From positions 1-64,000 of the forward strand of contig CADBJW010000005.1 in assembly GCA_902795135.1 (NCBI GenBank): DNA of 64,000 bases, in the 5' to 3' direction. A model generated the notes under the pieces. The model searched no databases. It saw nothing but the letters and a program-made list of their open reading frames with translations, and was not told the DNA's origin. Position 1 is the stretch's first letter, and every line of letters starts with the position of its first letter. The translations under genes were made by a program, and so were the position numbers. Origin of the DNA: an uncultured Eubacteriales bacterium. Its GTDB lineage: Bacteria; Bacillota; Clostridia; Peptostreptococcales; Anaerovoracaceae. Below are positions 35,451 through 43,316 of the stretch, piece after piece.

Positions 35451-35999
35451 TTATTTCAGCACTGCGCCCGGATCCCGGTCGAAGAAGTTGCTCTTTGAAT
35501 AGGTTGAGAGTGGAATGCCGTAGCAAACCCGTACGTCGTCTCCGAACAGACCCATGCGGAGAGCGGCTTTGCCGGCAGAGAACATGACGCGGGTGTCGAT
35601 GCGGTTGTCTGCCGAAATGGAAACGGCTGAACCCACAGCGATCCCCAGGTCGGTAATGTTAAAGGCGCAGCTGGCACCTGCCTGACGATTGGCGGCGCAG
35701 TCCGGGTGTCCGCAGAAGCCGCAGTTTTCAAGAAGAATCGGCTCGTCCTTTGTGGCCAGCAGCACAACGCAGTGGCTGGCGTCAACGCAGCCCGCATCCC
35801 GGTTAAAAAAGTCTGCCCCTGTTTCCTTGTAGATTTCACGCATGTGGTTTGCAAGTTCGTCTTTTTCCGCTCCGTCAACGATAGCCGCAAGCAGATTATC
35901 CAGTCCGTGGCCCTTTGGCGCCGTAACTGCAGCGGCGACCATTGCCTGTGCCGTTCTCATAGCAGCTTCTTTTGCTGCGTCGTCTCTTTTCTGTATCAT
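35451..35999 (-). CDS. DUF2148 ferredoxin-domain protein
   Basis: A 182-residue protein of a family annotated only as containing a ferredoxin-like domain. Cysteines cluster as DAGCVDASHC, ENCGFCGHPDCAAN and GASCAFN, suggesting an iron-sulfur cluster, followed by a conserved DLGIAVGSAVS motif. The start at 35999 (MIQKRDDAAKEAA) is chosen because the GGAGG ribosome site lies within the first codons of the longer frame. Its function is unknown. It is co-oriented with the PlsC-like gene and the shikimate-kinase-fold gene. Confidence 0.75.
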   Translation of the reverse strand: MIQKRDDAAKEAAMRTAQAMVAAAVTAPKGHGLDNLLAAIVDGAEKDELANHMREIYKETGADFFNRDAGCVDASHCVVLLATKDEPILLENCGFCGHPDCAANRQAGASCAFNITDLGIAVGSAVSISADNRIDTRVMFSAGKAALRMGLFGDDVRVCYGIPLSTYSKSNFFDRDPGAVLK

Positions 36000-36026
36000 G
36001 TTGTCCTCCAACTTTCGTAATAGATG

Positions 36027-36524
36027 TTATTTACCGGCAAGGGTGTTTGCGAATAGAGTCCGCTGCCGGTCGATGTAGTTGTCAAAAGCCTTTCGCCGTT
36101 CTTCGTCCTTCCCAAAATGCATGAAGGCGTGGTAGGTTTGGGTCCGTGCCTTTGCACGATCCCAAAGCTCGTCGGCAGAACAGTCACCGCCAACGATGAT
36201 GAGCTGGTTTTCCAGGGCGATGTCCCGTGACATATCGTCGTACAGCACGCCGTCGCCGCAGGCAATGACCAGTCCGGAAGAATCGGTGTTCGCCAAAAAC
36301 CCATCCAGATCCTCATGGATCTCGTTCAGAATCTCGTATTCCTGATTTCGATATCCGTGTTCGCCGTTCATCATCACAAGACGGCTGATGCTTCGCCCGT
36401 CGCGCCGCGTGATTTCCTCGTCAAGAGACAGATATGCAAAAGCATTTGTCTCCGCAAGATTACGGGCGGTCTCCTCGATGGGTGCACCGAAATAGCCGGT
36501 TACGATGATTAGATTTTTTGCCAT
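36027..36524 (-). CDS. Shikimate-kinase-fold protein without a P-loop
   Basis: The 165-residue sequence follows shikimate kinase along its length: an N-terminal hydrophobic strand and loop (IIVTGYFGAPIEETARNLAE), YLSLDEEITRRDGRSIS, GEHGYRNQEYEIL (cf. GEExFRxxE), the ACGDGVL loop (cf. TGGG) and a C-terminal arginine helix (DRQRTLF). The Walker A motif GxxGxGKS/T is replaced by GYFGAPIEET, with neither lysine nor a serine at its end. ATP phosphorylation as in AroK is therefore unlikely. It may be a pseudo-kinase or a binding protein. It lies 28 bp before the DUF2148 gene. Confidence 0.65.
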   Translation of the reverse strand: MAKNLIIVTGYFGAPIEETARNLAETNAFAYLSLDEEITRRDGRSISRLVMMNGEHGYRNQEYEILNEIHEDLDGFLANTDSSGLVIACGDGVLYDDMSRDIALENQLIIVGGDCSADELWDRAKARTQTYHAFMHFGKDEERRKAFDNYIDRQRTLFANTLAGK

Positions 36525-36650
36525 ATCTCAATTCTCCTTATTACAGGCCAAAAGCTTTGATTCTGTCAGCTAATTATAACATAAGGGTCTGTTTCAAAGA
36601 CAGTATTTGTGATAGAATTAGCTAACTAATATCAAAGGTGGAGGGGAAAG

Positions 36651-37574
36651 ATGACGGACAAACCAACCTTAGTGATCATGGCAGCAGGTATGGGTTCCCG
36701 CTACGGGGGACTCAAGCAGGTGGACACAATCACAGATTCAGGAGAAATCATACTGGATTTCTCGCTTTACGATGCAATGATGGCCGGATTCGACAGAGTA
36801 ATCTTTGTCATCCGGGAAGAACATAGAGATATATTCCGCGAGATCGTGGATGAGAGAGCGGGACGTTTCATGCAGGTCGAGTATGCCTATCAGAAGCTGG
36901 ACGACATTCCTGCGTGGGCGCAGATCCCGGAGGGCAGACAAAAGCCATGGGGCACATCACATGCCGTGCTGGCGTGCCGGGATATGATTGATGGACCTTT
37001 TGCAGTCATCAACGCAGACGATTATTACGGTCCGTCCGGTTTTGTCAGCATCTATGATTATCTGACGACCCATAAGGATGGAGAAAAATATGCCTTCTGC
37101 ATGGTAGGATATAAACTGGAAAACACGATCACGGAGAACGGTCACGTATCGAGAGGCGTTTGCGAACTGGACGAAAACGGATTTCTTAAGACGGTTACCG
37201 AGCGCACGAAAATCATGCGGCAGCCGGAAGGGGTTTCCTATACGGAGGACGATGGCAAGACCTGGATTCCGCTCCCGGAGGGGACACTGGTTTCCATGAA
37301 TTTCTGGGGCTTTACGGCAAGCATGATGGAGGAACTGGAGGCAGGACTGGACGCCTTCTTCCGGGATGTGGTTCCGGGGAATCCGCTCAAAAGTGAATAC
37401 CCGCTGCCGGGAAATGTTGACGCACTGATCAAAGCCGGTAAGGCGGAAGTCAAAGTCCTGAAATGCAGCGATAAATGGTGCGGGGTTACTTACAAAGAAG
37501 ACAAACAGACCGTCAAGGACGATCTGCAGGCAAAAAAAGACAAAGGAGAATATCCTGAAAAATTATGGAAATAG
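36651..37574 (+). CDS. NDP-sugar pyrophosphorylase-type nucleotidyltransferase
   Basis: A 307-residue sugar-1-phosphate nucleotidyltransferase-like protein. It has the nucleotide loop LVIMAAGMGSRYGGLKQ (residues 6-22) and a metal-binding pair at INADDYYG. A GTSHAVLACRDM segment and acceptor-side loops follow. The exact sugar and nucleotide cannot be told from sequence. It is transcribed divergently from the shikimate-kinase-fold gene and has a GGAGGGG ribosome site. It ends in a terminator shared with the glucosaminidase-like genes. Confidence 0.8.
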   Translation: MTDKPTLVIMAAGMGSRYGGLKQVDTITDSGEIILDFSLYDAMMAGFDRVIFVIREEHRDIFREIVDERAGRFMQVEYAYQKLDDIPAWAQIPEGRQKPWGTSHAVLACRDMIDGPFAVINADDYYGPSGFVSIYDYLTTHKDGEKYAFCMVGYKLENTITENGHVSRGVCELDENGFLKTVTERTKIMRQPEGVSYTEDDGKTWIPLPEGTLVSMNFWGFTASMMEELEAGLDAFFRDVVPGNPLKSEYPLPGNVDALIKAGKAEVKVLKCSDKWCGVTYKEDKQTVKDDLQAKKDKGEYPEKLWK

Positions 37575-37591
37575 CGCGTTGAACGCGCTAT
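37571..37591. terminator. Bidirectional terminator, palindromic
   Basis: ATAGCGCGTT and AACGCGCTAT pair around a single base, with A-rich and T-rich flanks. The converging minus-strand gene has its stop codon inside the hairpin. Confidence 0.75.
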
Positions 37592-38274
37592 TTTAATTTC
37601 TCGAGCTGTTTCTGACGATTTTCGCTGATGACTTCATAAAAGTAGGTGACTTTGCGGGCGACTTTGCTGTCCCAGGCCGGGTCCGCCGCATAAGTCCGGT
37701 TTACGGAATCGATGGTGGTGCCTTTGTAGTAGGGACCGGACGGATTCAGATAGTTCTTGGCGAGAACCCGTCCCACCTGATCCAGACAGGCTTCTTTTGA
37801 TGGAAACCCGCTGTAGCCGTAGCCGCAGATATTGTTTGGATGGAACAGACTGGTTCCATAGGCGCTTTCATGAGACGCGATTCCCAGGAGGAACAAGCCG
37901 TTCAGATCGTAATCCTGATCCATCTGATAGATCTTTTCTTCGAGGCCGACCAGACCTTTTCTCGTAACGAGCTTCAGATCCGCGACGGTAACGCCGCTGG
38001 GCTTGCTCATATCCATGTTGCAAACTTCCGAATAGGAATAAGCAGGAATGGTTTCATTTTTGATGACCTTCTTGACGGTGCTTTTGCGAAGGGTATTGCC
38101 AAGGTTGATTGGTTCTGCCTGAGCGGCATTTGCTTTTGCCTGCTGCTGGCTTTTGGAATCCGACGCGGAGGTCATCTTGTACGTGCCGATGGCGAACACC
38201 GCGCAGAACAAGGCAACCGTCAATGCGACGGCAGCGATGATAATAATGAATGTTTTAGAATTAAAAGTATGCAT
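37588..38274 (-). CDS. Membrane-anchored glucosaminidase-like protein, copy 2
   Basis: A 228-residue protein with one N-terminal membrane segment (about residues 8-30), a short Ala/Gln/Lys linker and a C-terminal lysozyme-like glucosaminidase domain. The likely catalytic glutamate is Glu136 in GIASHESAYG. The following NNICGYGYSGF, FPSKEACLDQ and VNRTYAAD motifs match the LytG/FlgJ-type family. The start at 38274 is chosen because it directly precedes the membrane segment; the longer frame adds 72 residues that overlap the upstream gene. It acts on peptidoglycan from the outer face. Tandem paralogue of the next gene. Confidence 0.78.
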   Translation of the reverse strand: MHTFNSKTFIIIIAAVALTVALFCAVFAIGTYKMTSASDSKSQQQAKANAAQAEPINLGNTLRKSTVKKVIKNETIPAYSYSEVCNMDMSKPSGVTVADLKLVTRKGLVGLEEKIYQMDQDYDLNGLFLLGIASHESAYGTSLFHPNNICGYGYSGFPSKEACLDQVGRVLAKNYLNPSGPYYKGTTIDSVNRTYAADPAWDSKVARKVTYFYEVISENRQKQLEKLK

Positions 38275-38288
38275 GATAGAGAATTTGT

Positions 38289-38987
38289 CTATTTGAGTTT
38301 TTCCAGTTGTTCGTTGTGATATTTGCTGATGATCGAGTAATACCGAACCATATTTCGGCACACTTTCTCGTCCCAGGTGGAACTGGCCGCGTAGCGTTTG
38401 TTGACGTCCGTGATGCGCTTGCCGTTGTAAAGACCGCCGCCAGGGGTCAGATAGTTTCGGGCAAGAGCCCGGGAGACGACGTCGATGCATTCGGCCTTTG
38501 AGGAAAATCCCCGGCCGCCGAAACCGAACATGTTATTGGGTTTGAAACAGATGGTTCCGTTTGCGCTCTCCAAAGAAGCGATGCCCATAACAAAGAGGCA
38601 GTTCACGCCGTAATCGTCTTCGGCCTTTTTGAACGATTCTTCAAGACCCACAAAAGCACCGCGGGAGACGAGCTTCAGTTCATCGACCGTGACACCGCTG
38701 GGCTGGCTGACATCCATGTCCCATATTTCGTTGTAGGAATAAGCCGGAATCGATTCGCCTTCGTAGACGTTGTCTACGGTGCTTTTGCGGAGGGCATTGG
38801 AAATGTCCACCGGTTTTGCTGCTTTGGCCTGTTCGGCTGCGGTTTTCGTCTGTGCCGCAGCGGATTTTGCCTGCATTTTCGCACTCCCGAAGTAAATACA
38901 AAAGGCAAAAAGCGCCACCGAAAGGGTGATTGCGATGAGCGTTAAGAGTATCGTTATGGGGGATATTCTTTTGGGTGCCTTTTGCAT
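38289..38987 (-). CDS. Membrane-anchored glucosaminidase-like protein, copy 1
   Basis: A 232-residue protein with the same layout as its downstream neighbour: a membrane segment at about 11-34, an Ala/Lys/Gln-rich linker, then SNALRKSTVDNV-ESIPAYSYNE and the glucosaminidase domain with Glu140 in GIASLESANG. The two copies share most motifs (DMDxSxPSGVTV, LARNYL, EQLEKLK ending), so they arose by tandem duplication. In this copy a His before the catalytic Glu is Leu (ASLES instead of ASHES). Likely a peptidoglycan hydrolase. Confidence 0.78.
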   Translation of the reverse strand: MQKAPKRISPITILLTLIAITLSVALFAFCIYFGSAKMQAKSAAAQTKTAAEQAKAAKPVDISNALRKSTVDNVYEGESIPAYSYNEIWDMDVSQPSGVTVDELKLVSRGAFVGLEESFKKAEDDYGVNCLFVMGIASLESANGTICFKPNNMFGFGGRGFSSKAECIDVVSRALARNYLTPGGGLYNGKRITDVNKRYAASSTWDEKVCRNMVRYYSIISKYHNEQLEKLK

Positions 38988-39073
38988 GATCGATCCGTCC
39001 CTTGAAAAATCAACAGGTTTTCTATATTATAATACAGTAACAAAAAATTACAACAACGAGTGAGGGTACAAGG

Positions 39074-39658
39074 ATGGTAGGGTTTTTCCGTGCAATCATA
39101 GCGGTCATCGTTGCAGTAGTGATTCAAGGCGGTGTCTCGGGAGTCGTTGAGACGGATCCGGCCGATGCGGCTGCAGCGTTTTTAGATGGAATCAAAACCT
39201 GTGACGAACAGGTTCTGAACACCTACATGGATAATGAATATGTGAACTTCCTTGCCAATGTCGAAGGGGACGAGAAAACGACGGACCGAATGGTTGCGGC
39301 GATTTTTAAAAACCTGGAGTACAAGGCAAGCGACGTAGCGACCAAACGCAGCGTTGCGGTGGTTAAGGTGCACGTGAAGACCAACGATTTCAGCAAAGTC
39401 ATGGACGCCTATGACAAGGCTTCCTATAAATATGTAGTAGATAATCTGTATGACGATGACATTGGGGACAAAGAAAAGCTCAACGCAAAATGCCTGGACA
39501 TCTATGTAAAGCAGATCGAGAAGAAAGCGGAAGAAGAAGCGACACTGGAAAAAGACATCTACATTCCTATGGTCAGCGATGGCTACGGCGGATGGAAACT
39601 GCTCATCGATGACAAGATCATGAAAGCGCTCATGGGAAATCTCGCCATACCGGAATAA
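39074..39658 (+). CDS. Predicted membrane-anchored or secreted protein of unknown function
   Basis: 194 residues. The N-terminus (MVGFFRAIIAVIVAVVIQGG) is a short signal anchor without a lipobox cysteine. The rest is a soluble alpha/beta domain starting with DPADAAAAFLDGIKTCDE, a pattern reminiscent of DUF4878- or DUF5105-like small secreted domains that resemble the NTF2 fold. That resemblance is tentative. A GAGGG site precedes the ATG. It is divergent from the glucosaminidase pair and upstream of the rpsF promoter. Confidence 0.6.
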   Translation: MVGFFRAIIAVIVAVVIQGGVSGVVETDPADAAAAFLDGIKTCDEQVLNTYMDNEYVNFLANVEGDEKTTDRMVAAIFKNLEYKASDVATKRSVAVVKVHVKTNDFSKVMDAYDKASYKYVVDNLYDDDIGDKEKLNAKCLDIYVKQIEKKAEEEATLEKDIYIPMVSDGYGGWKLLIDDKIMKALMGNLAIPE

Positions 39659-39756
39659 TCCGATGTAAATAAAAGAAGGTGGTGGGGTTTTTGGACAAAG
39701 ATTCAATTCTGGAGAATCCTGAAAAGACGCCCGCAGGTACATATTATATTTTTTGC

Positions 39757-39784
39757 TTGAATTCTGTATTTCTTGATGTATAAT
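39757..39784 (+). promoter_or_regulatory. Predicted promoter of rpsF-ssb-rpsR
   Basis: TTGAAT (39757-39762) and TATAAT (39779-39784) are spaced by 16 bases. Transcription would begin near 39791, leaving a leader of about 95 bases. Confidence 0.7.
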
Positions 39785-39790
39785 ATATGA

Positions 39791-39875
39791 GCGCGTGTTT
39801 TGCGCGCGGCTTATTGACATGAGGTCATAAGCTCCTTGCGATGGTAGGAATCATCGCCATTTAGTCCACAGGGAG
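39791..39875 (+). promoter_or_regulatory. Structured leader of rpsF, possible ribosomal-protein autoregulatory element
   Basis: Three successive hairpins fill the leader: GCGCG/CGCGC at 39791-39807, GCTTAT-GAC with GTC-ATAAGC at 39809-39832, and GCGATG/CATCGC at 39838-39857. The GGGAGG ribosome site follows. Leaders that bind the S6:S18 complex are known upstream of rpsF in many bacteria. Whether this matches that motif was not verified. Confidence 0.45.
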
Positions 39876-39884
39876 GTGAAAAGA

Positions 39885-40172
39885 ATGACAAATTACGAGG
39901 TAATGTTCATCATCGATCCTACATTGGAAGACGAGAAAAAAGATGCAACAGTTGAAACTGTTAAGAACATCATCGCTGCAGAAGGCGAAGTCGGAAATGT
40001 AGACGTATGGGGCATGAGGAAACTCGCATATCCTATTCAGAAGAAGACTGAAGGATATTACGTTGTCATCGAGTTCAAGGCACAGCCAACACTGCCAAAG
40101 GAACTTGACAGAAGACTTAAGATTTCTGATAACGTAATGAGACACCTGATCGTTAACAAAGATGAAAAATAA
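39885..40172 (+). CDS. rpsF: 30S ribosomal protein S6
   Basis: A 95-residue protein starting MTNYEVMFIIDPTLEDEKKD, with the conserved DVWGMRKLAYPIQKKTEGYY segment that contacts 16S rRNA and S18. An in-frame GTG nine bases upstream gives a longer frame, but the ATG at 39885 is correctly spaced from a GGGAGG site. It is first in the conserved rpsF-ssb-rpsR operon. Confidence 0.97.
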   Translation: MTNYEVMFIIDPTLEDEKKDATVETVKNIIAAEGEVGNVDVWGMRKLAYPIQKKTEGYYVVIEFKAQPTLPKELDRRLKISDNVMRHLIVNKDEK

Positions 40173-40187
40173 GAACGGGGGCGCAAT

Positions 40188-40661
40188 ATGAACAATGTTG
40201 TTTTAATTGGGAATCTTACTAGAGATCCAGAACTAAGATATTCTACAGGCGCAAACCAGACGGCGATTTGCAGATTCAGCATTGCTGTTAACGATGGATA
40301 TGGCGAGAACGAAAGAACAAGTTTCATTAACATTGTTGTTTTCGGTAAGCAGGCAGAAAACTGCGATCGTTATCTTGCAAAAGGCCGCAAGGTTGCAATC
40401 AATGGCAGAATACAGACTGGCAGCTATGAAAAAAACGGTCAGAAGGTTTATACAACAGATGTCGTTGCAAACAGAGTTGAATTCCTGACAAGCGGCGGAC
40501 AGAGCTCAAACAGGGGCGGACAGGCTCCGTTTGGCGGTGAAGCCGGCGGCGATTTTGGTGGCGGATTCAGCAGGGGAAATGATAATCCACAGACACCAGA
40601 AGAACCAAGTGACATCCCGGGCGGATTCACATCCCTTCAGGACGACGACATCCCATTCTAA
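40188..40661 (+). CDS. ssb: Single-stranded DNA-binding protein
   Basis: 157 residues. The N-terminal OB fold opens MNNVVLIGNLTRDPELRYST and contains FINIVVFGKQAENCDRYLAKG and EFLTSG. A Gly/Gln/Pro-rich flexible linker leads to the acidic tail DDDIPF, which recruits replication and repair partners. It sits between the S6 and S18 genes, the standard arrangement that links SSB supply to ribosome synthesis. Confidence 0.97.
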   Translation: MNNVVLIGNLTRDPELRYSTGANQTAICRFSIAVNDGYGENERTSFINIVVFGKQAENCDRYLAKGRKVAINGRIQTGSYEKNGQKVYTTDVVANRVEFLTSGGQSSNRGGQAPFGGEAGGDFGGGFSRGNDNPQTPEEPSDIPGGFTSLQDDDIPF

Positions 40662-40680
40662 ATAGGAAGGAGAACGAGCC

Positions 40681-40923
40681 ATGGCATATGATAACAGAAG
40701 ACGCGGTGGTGGCATGAGAAGAAAAAAGGTTTGTCGGTTCTGTGCTGACAAAACGAAAGAAATAGATTACAAGGACGTTGATACTCTGAGGAATTTTGTA
40801 ACAGAAAGAGGCAAGATTCTTCCGAAGAGAATCACAGGAACTTGTGCTATTCACCAGAGAGAAGTCACAAAGGCAGTTAAGAGAGCAAGAATCGTAGCGC
40901 TGCTGCCATACACAGCTGACTAA
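40681..40923 (+). CDS. rpsR: 30S ribosomal protein S18
   Basis: An 80-residue basic protein with an N-terminal Arg/Gly run, the C-x-x-C pair of KVCRFCADK typical of the zinc-ligand-containing S18 variant, and the conserved [20 protein letters not shown] core. It follows ssb by 19 bp with an AGGAG site and is last in the operon, before a strong terminator. Confidence 0.97.
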   Translation: MAYDNRRRGGGMRRKKVCRFCADKTKEIDYKDVDTLRNFVTERGKILPKRITGTCAIHQREVTKAVKRARIVALLPYTAD

Positions 40924-40948
40924 TCGAAACAAAGAGATGATTCAAAGA

Positions 40949-40990
40949 GCCGTTCTTAAACCCGTTGGGTTTAGGGACGGTCCTTTTGTT
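40949..40990 (+). terminator. Intrinsic terminator after rpsR
   Basis: GCCGTTCTTAAACCC pairs, with two mismatches, with GGGTTTAGGGACGGT around a short loop. A TTTTGTTT tract follows. Confidence 0.8.
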
Positions 40991-41012
40991 TATATACCAG
41001 AAGGTTAGTATT

Positions 41013-41040
41013 TTGATTCAGAAGGGCTTTGTGTTATAAT
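41013..41040 (+). promoter_or_regulatory. Predicted promoter of the gdpP-rplI-dnaB unit
   Basis: TTGATT (41013-41018) and TATAAT (41035-41040) with a 16-base spacer lie about 50 bases upstream of the first gene. Confidence 0.65.
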
Positions 41041-41090
41041 ATACGTTACGAAAATATTGCCAAAACAAAGCAATCTTTCAGGAGAAGAAG

Positions 41091-42845
41091 ATGTACGTAG
41101 GAAGAATCGAACGACTGCTGGCGTACTATACACCGGTGCCCATGTGTATTGTGAATCCGCAGGGCAAGGTGACGCGGGCCAGTCAGAAAATCGCAGAAGT
41201 GTTTAAATATGACGGTATCGTAGACTACGACATATTTGCACTTACGGGAATCAAAATCCAGGAAATTGAAGAAGCGGCAAAAGAAGACACGCCACTGTAT
41301 ATCGAAAGAAACGACAAGATCTTTAAGATCTCGTGTACATTTTTAGGAGAAACCGAAGGCGCCTCCATCATGATGTACTTCATCGATGTGACCGCATATC
41401 ACAACATAAAGAAGATGTACAACGACGAAAAGGTTTGTCTTGCCCTTGTCAACATCGACAATTACGATGAGCTGACAGCCACGGAAAGTGAAAGCGAAAT
41501 GGCCATTTCCAGTGAAACGGACAAACTGATTCGTGATTGGGTCGCTGAAATGCAGGCGGCGGTCATCCGATACAGAGACCCTCTCTACGAAATCGTCATG
41601 ACCCAAAAGAACCTTGAGAAACTCATCGAGGGGAAATTTGAAATATTAGACAAAGCCAGAGCCATGGAAACCGAAACGGACTTTCCGGTAACCTTCAGCA
41701 TCGGCATCGGTCTGGGCGGCAAAAGCCTGGCGGAAAACGATGACTATGCACAGGACGCATTGGATCTGGCAAGAGGACGCGGCGGGGACCAGGCCGTCAT
41801 AAAGAATGTCAAAGACTTCGAATACTACGGCGGAAAGACCCAAAGCGTAGAAAAGAGCAACAAAGGTAAATCCAGAATCATCGCGGATGCATTGAAGGCG
41901 CTGATGACCCAGTCTTCAAAGGTCTTCATTATGGGACATAAGAATCCGGACATGGACTGCTTCGGGGCATCCCTGGGCGTTTACCGGATCGCGCTTTCTG
42001 CCGGCAAAGAGCCATACATCGTGCTCGGTGAATACAACGAGACGATGAACGACATCATAAACGATACGAAGATGACCGGAAACTATCAGATCATATCCGC
42101 AGAACGGGCGCTGAACATGGCAGACGACAAGTCGCTGGTGATTGTCCTGGATGCGCACCGGCCAAGCGTCATCGAGTCTTTGGAACTTGTGGAACGTGTT
42201 GAGAAACTGGCCGTCATCGACCACCACCGAAAAGCGGGAGATGTTTTGCCAAACCAGACCATTTCCTACATCGAGTCCTACGCATCCTCTGCATCAGAAC
42301 TGGTAACGGAAATGCTGCAGTATGTCGTCGAAAAGAAGCAGCTCAGCAAAATCGAAGCAGACGCGCTTCTGGCAGGAATCATGCTGGATACCAACCGGTT
42401 CGCAGTCAAGGCAGGCGTTCGAACCTTTGAAGCGGCATCCTGGCTCAAGCGTTCCGGCGCAGACCTCCAGAATGTCCGAAGGTACTTCCAGGCCAATGCG
42501 GATAACTTCCGGGCAAGAGCAGCAGGCGTCGCAAATGCAAAGATCCTCGAAAACGGAATTGCCGTGTCGATCTGTGAAGGCATGAACATCAATTCCCAGA
42601 TCATCAACTCTCAAGTCGCCGACGAACTGTTGACGATCAAAGGCGTGGAAGCCAGCTTTGTAGCCGGAAAGGACGAAAACGGATTGACAACCGTCAGCGC
42701 CAGATCTTTGGGCAACATCAACGTCCAGCGGGTGATGGAAGCCTTTGGAGGCGGTGGACACTTGAATACAGCCGGAACGAAGACAGACATTCCTCCGGAA
42801 CAAATATTGAATGATATCGTAGAATTCTTAGAAACTTCACAATAG
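41091..42845 (+). CDS. GdpP-like DHH phosphodiesterase without membrane helices
   Basis: Homologue of the cyclic-di-AMP phosphodiesterase GdpP. In order it has a PAS-like domain (about 8-95), a degenerate GGDEF domain (about 100-235; the diagnostic motif is absent), the DHH domain with GHKNPDMDCFGASLG and the VIDHHRKAG signature, and DHHA1 ending in FGGGGHLNTAGT. Family members usually have about 650 residues with two N-terminal membrane helices. This one has 584, and its first residues (MYVGRIERLLAYYTPVPMC) lead straight into the PAS domain. The catalytic metal ligands look intact. Co-transcribed with rplI and dnaB as in Bacillus. Confidence 0.88.
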   Translation: MYVGRIERLLAYYTPVPMCIVNPQGKVTRASQKIAEVFKYDGIVDYDIFALTGIKIQEIEEAAKEDTPLYIERNDKIFKISCTFLGETEGASIMMYFIDVTAYHNIKKMYNDEKVCLALVNIDNYDELTATESESEMAISSETDKLIRDWVAEMQAAVIRYRDPLYEIVMTQKNLEKLIEGKFEILDKARAMETETDFPVTFSIGIGLGGKSLAENDDYAQDALDLARGRGGDQAVIKNVKDFEYYGGKTQSVEKSNKGKSRIIADALKALMTQSSKVFIMGHKNPDMDCFGASLGVYRIALSAGKEPYIVLGEYNETMNDIINDTKMTGNYQIISAERALNMADDKSLVIVLDAHRPSVIESLELVERVEKLAVIDHHRKAGDVLPNQTISYIESYASSASELVTEMLQYVVEKKQLSKIEADALLAGIMLDTNRFAVKAGVRTFEAASWLKRSGADLQNVRRYFQANADNFRARAAGVANAKILENGIAVSICEGMNINSQIINSQVADELLTIKGVEASFVAGKDENGLTTVSARSLGNINVQRVMEAFGGGGHLNTAGTKTDIPPEQILNDIVEFLETSQ

Positions 42846-42857
42846 GAGGGTAAAATA

Positions 42858-43301
42858 ATGATTGTAATACTGACGAAAGATGTAAAAGGCACCGGAAAAG
42901 AAGGCGACGTTGTTAAAGTCAGTGATGGATATGCCAGAAATCAGCTGATTCCAAAGGGCTTTGCAAAGGAAGCGACCCAGGGAAACATTAGAAATCTGGA
43001 GAAACAAAAGGCAATCGCCGCAGAAAAGAAAGCAGAACAGAAAGCCGCCGCAGAAAAACAAGCGGAACAATTAGAAAAGGTGACACTGGTCATTCAGTCA
43101 AAAGGCGGCGAAAACGGCAAACTCTTTGGCTCCATTACGTCCAAGGATATTGCAGAAGCACTGGAACAGCAGGAAGGCATCAAAGTGGATAAGAAAAAGA
43201 TCGATCTTGCCGGTCCAATCAAGCAGGTTGGAGAAACCGACGTGGTCGTAAAACTGTTCCCGGAAGTTTCAGCGAAACTGAAAGTTAGTGTGATTGTTTA
43301 A
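42858..43301 (+). CDS. rplI: 50S ribosomal protein L9
   Basis: A 147-residue L9. The N-terminal domain reads MIVILTKDVKGTGKEGDVVKVSDGYARNQLIP. A long, Ala/Glu/Lys-rich connecting helix (about 45-75) leads to the C-terminal domain with GKLFGSITSKDIAEAL. It lies 12 bp after the gdpP-like gene with a GGAGG site and is followed by dnaB, a conserved order in Firmicutes. Confidence 0.97.
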   Translation: MIVILTKDVKGTGKEGDVVKVSDGYARNQLIPKGFAKEATQGNIRNLEKQKAIAAEKKAEQKAAAEKQAEQLEKVTLVIQSKGGENGKLFGSITSKDIAEALEQQEGIKVDKKKIDLAGPIKQVGETDVVVKLFPEVSAKLKVSVIV

Positions 43302-43316
43302 CAACAGGAGACGATC

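Noticed and set aside
38275-38490. N-terminal extension of the second glucosaminidase-like gene
   Set aside because: The 72 extra residues lie inside the upstream gene in another frame and would put a soluble stretch before the membrane helix.
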